This document shows, one piece after another, positions 61,875 through 64,000 of a stretch of DNA of 64,000 nt (position 1 is its first letter; every line of letters begins with the position of its first letter). A program made the position numbers and the translations under genes. The DNA is from Acidobacteriota bacterium (GTDB taxonomy: Bacteria; Acidobacteriota; Blastocatellia; RBC074). The notes under the pieces were generated by a model. It saw only the letters and a program-made list of their open reading frames with translations. It made no database searches and was not told where the DNA came from. The stretch spans positions 62,001 to 126,000 of the forward strand of contig JAFDVI010000033.1 in the NCBI GenBank assembly GCA_018269055.1, given 5' to 3'.

Positions 61875-62333
61875 ATGAGAGATATTCTTGAAACTATCTG
61901 GAATATATTCATAAGGAGTGCGGCCTGCGGATTTATTTTATTCCTGGTATTTCTCGGACATAACTTTCAAATTCCCGCTGGCTGTTCTCAAAGTTCGCAG
62001 CAAAATCAAAGCGTTAGCGAATGGGCACTCACACTAGTGAATGCGGCTATTTGGTGGGCATGGCATGACGTGTTGTGGCTTAATCAGCGGATTTTTGAAT
62101 GGTGGAGTGGTTTTTGTAGCCCACTCATTAAGTTTGGAGTCCTATTTGGATCAGTGTTATTCGCCCAGTACTTTTTGCTTCTGTTGAAGGGAACTATTTT
62201 GAAGAACAAACTTTCTGTTTATTGCCCAATTGATAATCTACCTGGGCGACCAATCCCTGGAACTGTGGATCGCTATCGCTGTCCAGATGGCCATCAATTT
62301 GCAGGGGAGCCGCACGACTTCCACTATGTTTAG
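61875..62333 (+). CDS. Small membrane protein of unknown function
   Basis: 152 residues. Two or three hydrophobic segments are visible (SAACGFILFLVFLGHNF; FGVLFGSVLFAQYFLLLLKG), followed by a short Cys-containing tail (SVYCPIDNLPG, YRCPDGHQFAG) that could bind a metal. There is no clear ribosome site, and base composition is AT-richer than in neighbours, so it may be recently acquired. I do not recognise the family. Confidence 0.6.
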   Translation: MRDILETIWNIFIRSAACGFILFLVFLGHNFQIPAGCSQSSQQNQSVSEWALTLVNAAIWWAWHDVLWLNQRIFEWWSGFCSPLIKFGVLFGSVLFAQYFLLLLKGTILKNKLSVYCPIDNLPGRPIPGTVDRYRCPDGHQFAGEPHDFHYV

Positions 62334-62420
62334 CCGCTATTGAAAAACCTCACCGCAGATTGCATTCTCTCAGCCGTCACGAAATCTCTCACACTTTTTC
62401 AAACCCGTAGGAGAACCAAC

Positions 62421-63374
62421 ATGCGTTTGATGACAATCGTTTTCTGCCTGTCAGCATTGATGTTCGCCGCCGTTTCCGCGTTGGCGCAGGACAATCCGTT
62501 CTTAGGCAAATGGGACATTACCGGCGTAGGCCAATACAGCAACCAGGTTTACTGGCTGGAAGTGAAAATGGAAGACGGCAAACTGGTCGGATACTTCCTG
62601 AACCGCAGCGGCAGCGTGTTGAAACTGCCGGAAATCAAAATCGAAAACAACCAACTGATCTTCACGCCCGCTGGCGGACGCCCGAACGGTCCCAAAGCCG
62701 TTCACACGGCCAAAGTGCAGGACGGGCATTTGCTGGGAATGTTGACCATCGGCGAACAGCAAATTCCCTGGCTCGGCGAACGCGCGCCGGTCTGGGGAAA
62801 TTTCGACTCCAACGCCAAACATAAATTCGGCACGCCAGTGGTTTTGTTTGACGGCAAATCGCTGGAACACTGGCAGGGGCAAATCAAAGACAAGGAACTG
62901 GGTTGGTCCATCGTGGATGGCGCGATGACCAATTCACCGCACGCCAACAACCTGGTCAGTAAACACTACTTTGAAAACTTCAAGATTCATTGCGAATACA
63001 AAGTCGAAAAGAACAGCAACAGCGGCATTTATTTGCGCGGGCGGTACGAATTGCAGGTGCTGGACGATGCAGGCAAAGAGCCGGAGATTCACGGCCACAT
63101 GGCGTTGTATAGCCGCGTCGCTCCCAAAGTGAACGCCAGTTTGCCGGTCGGCGAATGGCAAATGATGGAAGCGATCATTGTCGGCAACAAATTGTCCGTC
63201 TGGTTGAACGGTAAAAAGGTGCAGGACGACATCACGATTGACGGCATCACCGGCGGAGCCTTGGACAGCAATGAACTGGCTCCGGGGCCGATCATGATTC
63301 AGGGCGACCACGAAAAGATCACCTACCGCAAAATCGTGGTCACTCCGATTATGGACATCAACATCAAGAAGTAA
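62421..63374 (+). CDS. DUF1080 (3-keto-disaccharide hydrolase-type) exported protein
   Basis: 317 residues from the ATG at 62421 (TAGGAG 9 nt upstream). A signal peptide (TIVFCLSALMFAAVSALAQ) precedes a small beta domain and then the DUF1080 concanavalin-like fold: VVLFDGKSLEHWQGQ, LGWSIVDGAMTNSPHANNLV, FENFKIHCEYKVEKNSNSGI, YLRGRYELQVLDD, and PGPIMIQGDHEKITYRKIVV. Family members act on 3-keto-glycosides in carbohydrate breakdown; the function here is inferred from family. Confidence 0.92.
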   Translation: MRLMTIVFCLSALMFAAVSALAQDNPFLGKWDITGVGQYSNQVYWLEVKMEDGKLVGYFLNRSGSVLKLPEIKIENNQLIFTPAGGRPNGPKAVHTAKVQDGHLLGMLTIGEQQIPWLGERAPVWGNFDSNAKHKFGTPVVLFDGKSLEHWQGQIKDKELGWSIVDGAMTNSPHANNLVSKHYFENFKIHCEYKVEKNSNSGIYLRGRYELQVLDDAGKEPEIHGHMALYSRVAPKVNASLPVGEWQMMEAIIVGNKLSVWLNGKKVQDDITIDGITGGALDSNELAPGPIMIQGDHEKITYRKIVVTPIMDINIKK

Positions 63375-63504
63375 GTTGCGATGGAGGGATGGAGAGAGAG
63401 AGAGGGAAGGCGGGATTGAGGGTTAGCAAAGGAAGCAATTTCCTCAACCGATTGCTCTGACACCCCATCTCTCGCCATCTCTGCCCCTTCTGTCTTTTTC
63501 AAAA

Positions 63505-64000
63505 ATGGCTTCACTGCAAAGACTGCTTTACCCGTTGGTGTTCGTCGTCGGGATTATTCTGACCGGAACGCTGGGGTATATGTTTATCGAAGACTGGCCG
63601 TGGTTCGATAGTTTGTACATGACTGTCATTACGCTGGCGACTATCGGGTACGGCGAAGTCAAACCGCTGACGCCCGGAGGTCGCTGGTTCACCATCGGAT
63701 TGATTTTTGTCGGCGTCGCCGTGTTCGGGTTTCTGATCACTCGTCTGACAGAAGCCGTGATTGAAAGCGGAATCCGATCCGCGCTGGGGAGACGAAAGTT
63801 GTTCAAAGACATTAGCCAATTGAAGGATCATTTCATCCTGTGCGGCGCGGGTCGCGTGGGGCTTCGGGTCATGGATGAACTGGCAAGAAAAGGCGTGGAT
63901 TTCGTCGTCATCGAACGCGACGACCAAGTCGCCGAACGATTGCTGACCAGCGGCCATTTGGTATTGATCGGCGATGCGGTGGATGAAGCCGTGTTGGAAG
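63505..64000 (+). CDS. Potassium channel with RCK (TrkA-N) domain, 3' end outside window
   Basis: Open from the ATG at 63505 to the window edge, 165 codons. Two transmembrane helices (LVFVVGIILTGTLGYMF; FTIGLIFVGVAVFGFLI) flank a pore loop with the selectivity filter TIGYGEV (46-52). The cytoplasmic Rossmann domain follows: HFILCGAGRVGLRVMDELA and FVVIERDDQVAERLL, with the GxGxxG nucleotide-binding motif. This is the MthK/Kch-type ligand-gated K+ channel layout. The gating ligand cannot be told. Confidence 0.93.
   Translation, partial: MASLQRLLYPLVFVVGIILTGTLGYMFIEDWPWFDSLYMTVITLATIGYGEVKPLTPGGRWFTIGLIFVGVAVFGFLITRLTEAVIESGIRSALGRRKLFKDISQLKDHFILCGAGRVGLRVMDELARKGVDFVVIERDDQVAERLLTSGHLVLIGDAVDEAVLE

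Noticed and set aside
1..64000. tRNA, rRNA and transposase genes
   Set aside because: No cloverleaf with a TPsiC-type arm, no rRNA-like stretch and no DDE or HUH transposase motifs were found.

Overview
The window looks like chromosome from a Gram-negative, moderately GC-rich soil-type bacterium, most likely an Acidobacteriota of the Blastocatellia kind (inference). The reasons are LptE, OmpA, TonB, PpiD and other outer-membrane machinery, a remnant of an Oar/Cna_B-type TonB receptor, three ECF sigma/anti-sigma pairs, a CHAT/C11 peptidase cassette, a giant BACON/He_PIG secreted protein, and many inverted pairs of short hairpin repeats between genes. No rRNA, tRNA, CRISPR array or insertion sequence with a transposase was seen.

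Layout. 1-10061 (minus) holds three tandem paralogous secreted proteins of unknown function (one cut by the window edge) behind a 2268-residue secreted multidomain protein. 10601-13264 holds an FHA-trypsin membrane protease and a glycerophosphodiesterase. 13282-16716 holds a TIR-STAND-TPR protein, a likely NAD-consuming immune receptor, surrounded and invaded by structured repeats. 16735-25324 holds an M14 peptidase, a PBP4-type DD-peptidase, a zinc-ribbon TonB protein and UvrA. 25730-32362 (minus) is a compact cassette in the order C11 peptidase, TPR-CHAT peptidase, sigma factor, membrane anti-sigma-like protein.

32839-37545 (plus) holds a glutamine-amidotransferase-like protein, moaD, a secreted protein, moaE, and a sigma/anti-sigma/Spy-like envelope-stress operon. 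37641-43007 holds an acyl-CoA dehydrogenase, a methyltransferase gene broken by a TAG, a GntR-slipin pair with a clear operator, and a membrane protein built of about thirty 11-residue repeats. 43214-48808 holds a PpiD-like chaperone, two unknown proteins and an OmpA protein. 48938-52195 holds a TonB-receptor remnant next to a purine-type BMP/ABC transporter without its permeases. 52750-55486 holds lptE, holA and a DUF1573 gene whose first conserved Cys codon is TGA. 55574-64000 holds a radical SAM enzyme, a third sigma/anti-sigma pair, an O-antigen ligase with an embedded PDZ domain, DUF3500 and DUF1080 proteins and the start of a K+ channel.

The strongest leads are: (1) the C11-CHAT-sigma-anti-sigma cassette; (2) the in-frame TGA in the DUF1573 gene, a selenocysteine candidate with a hairpin at a plausible distance but without the usual loop G; (3) a structured repeat family (24-nt arms, 15- or 41-nt centre) found twice in frame inside the TIR-STAND gene and once just upstream of moaD.
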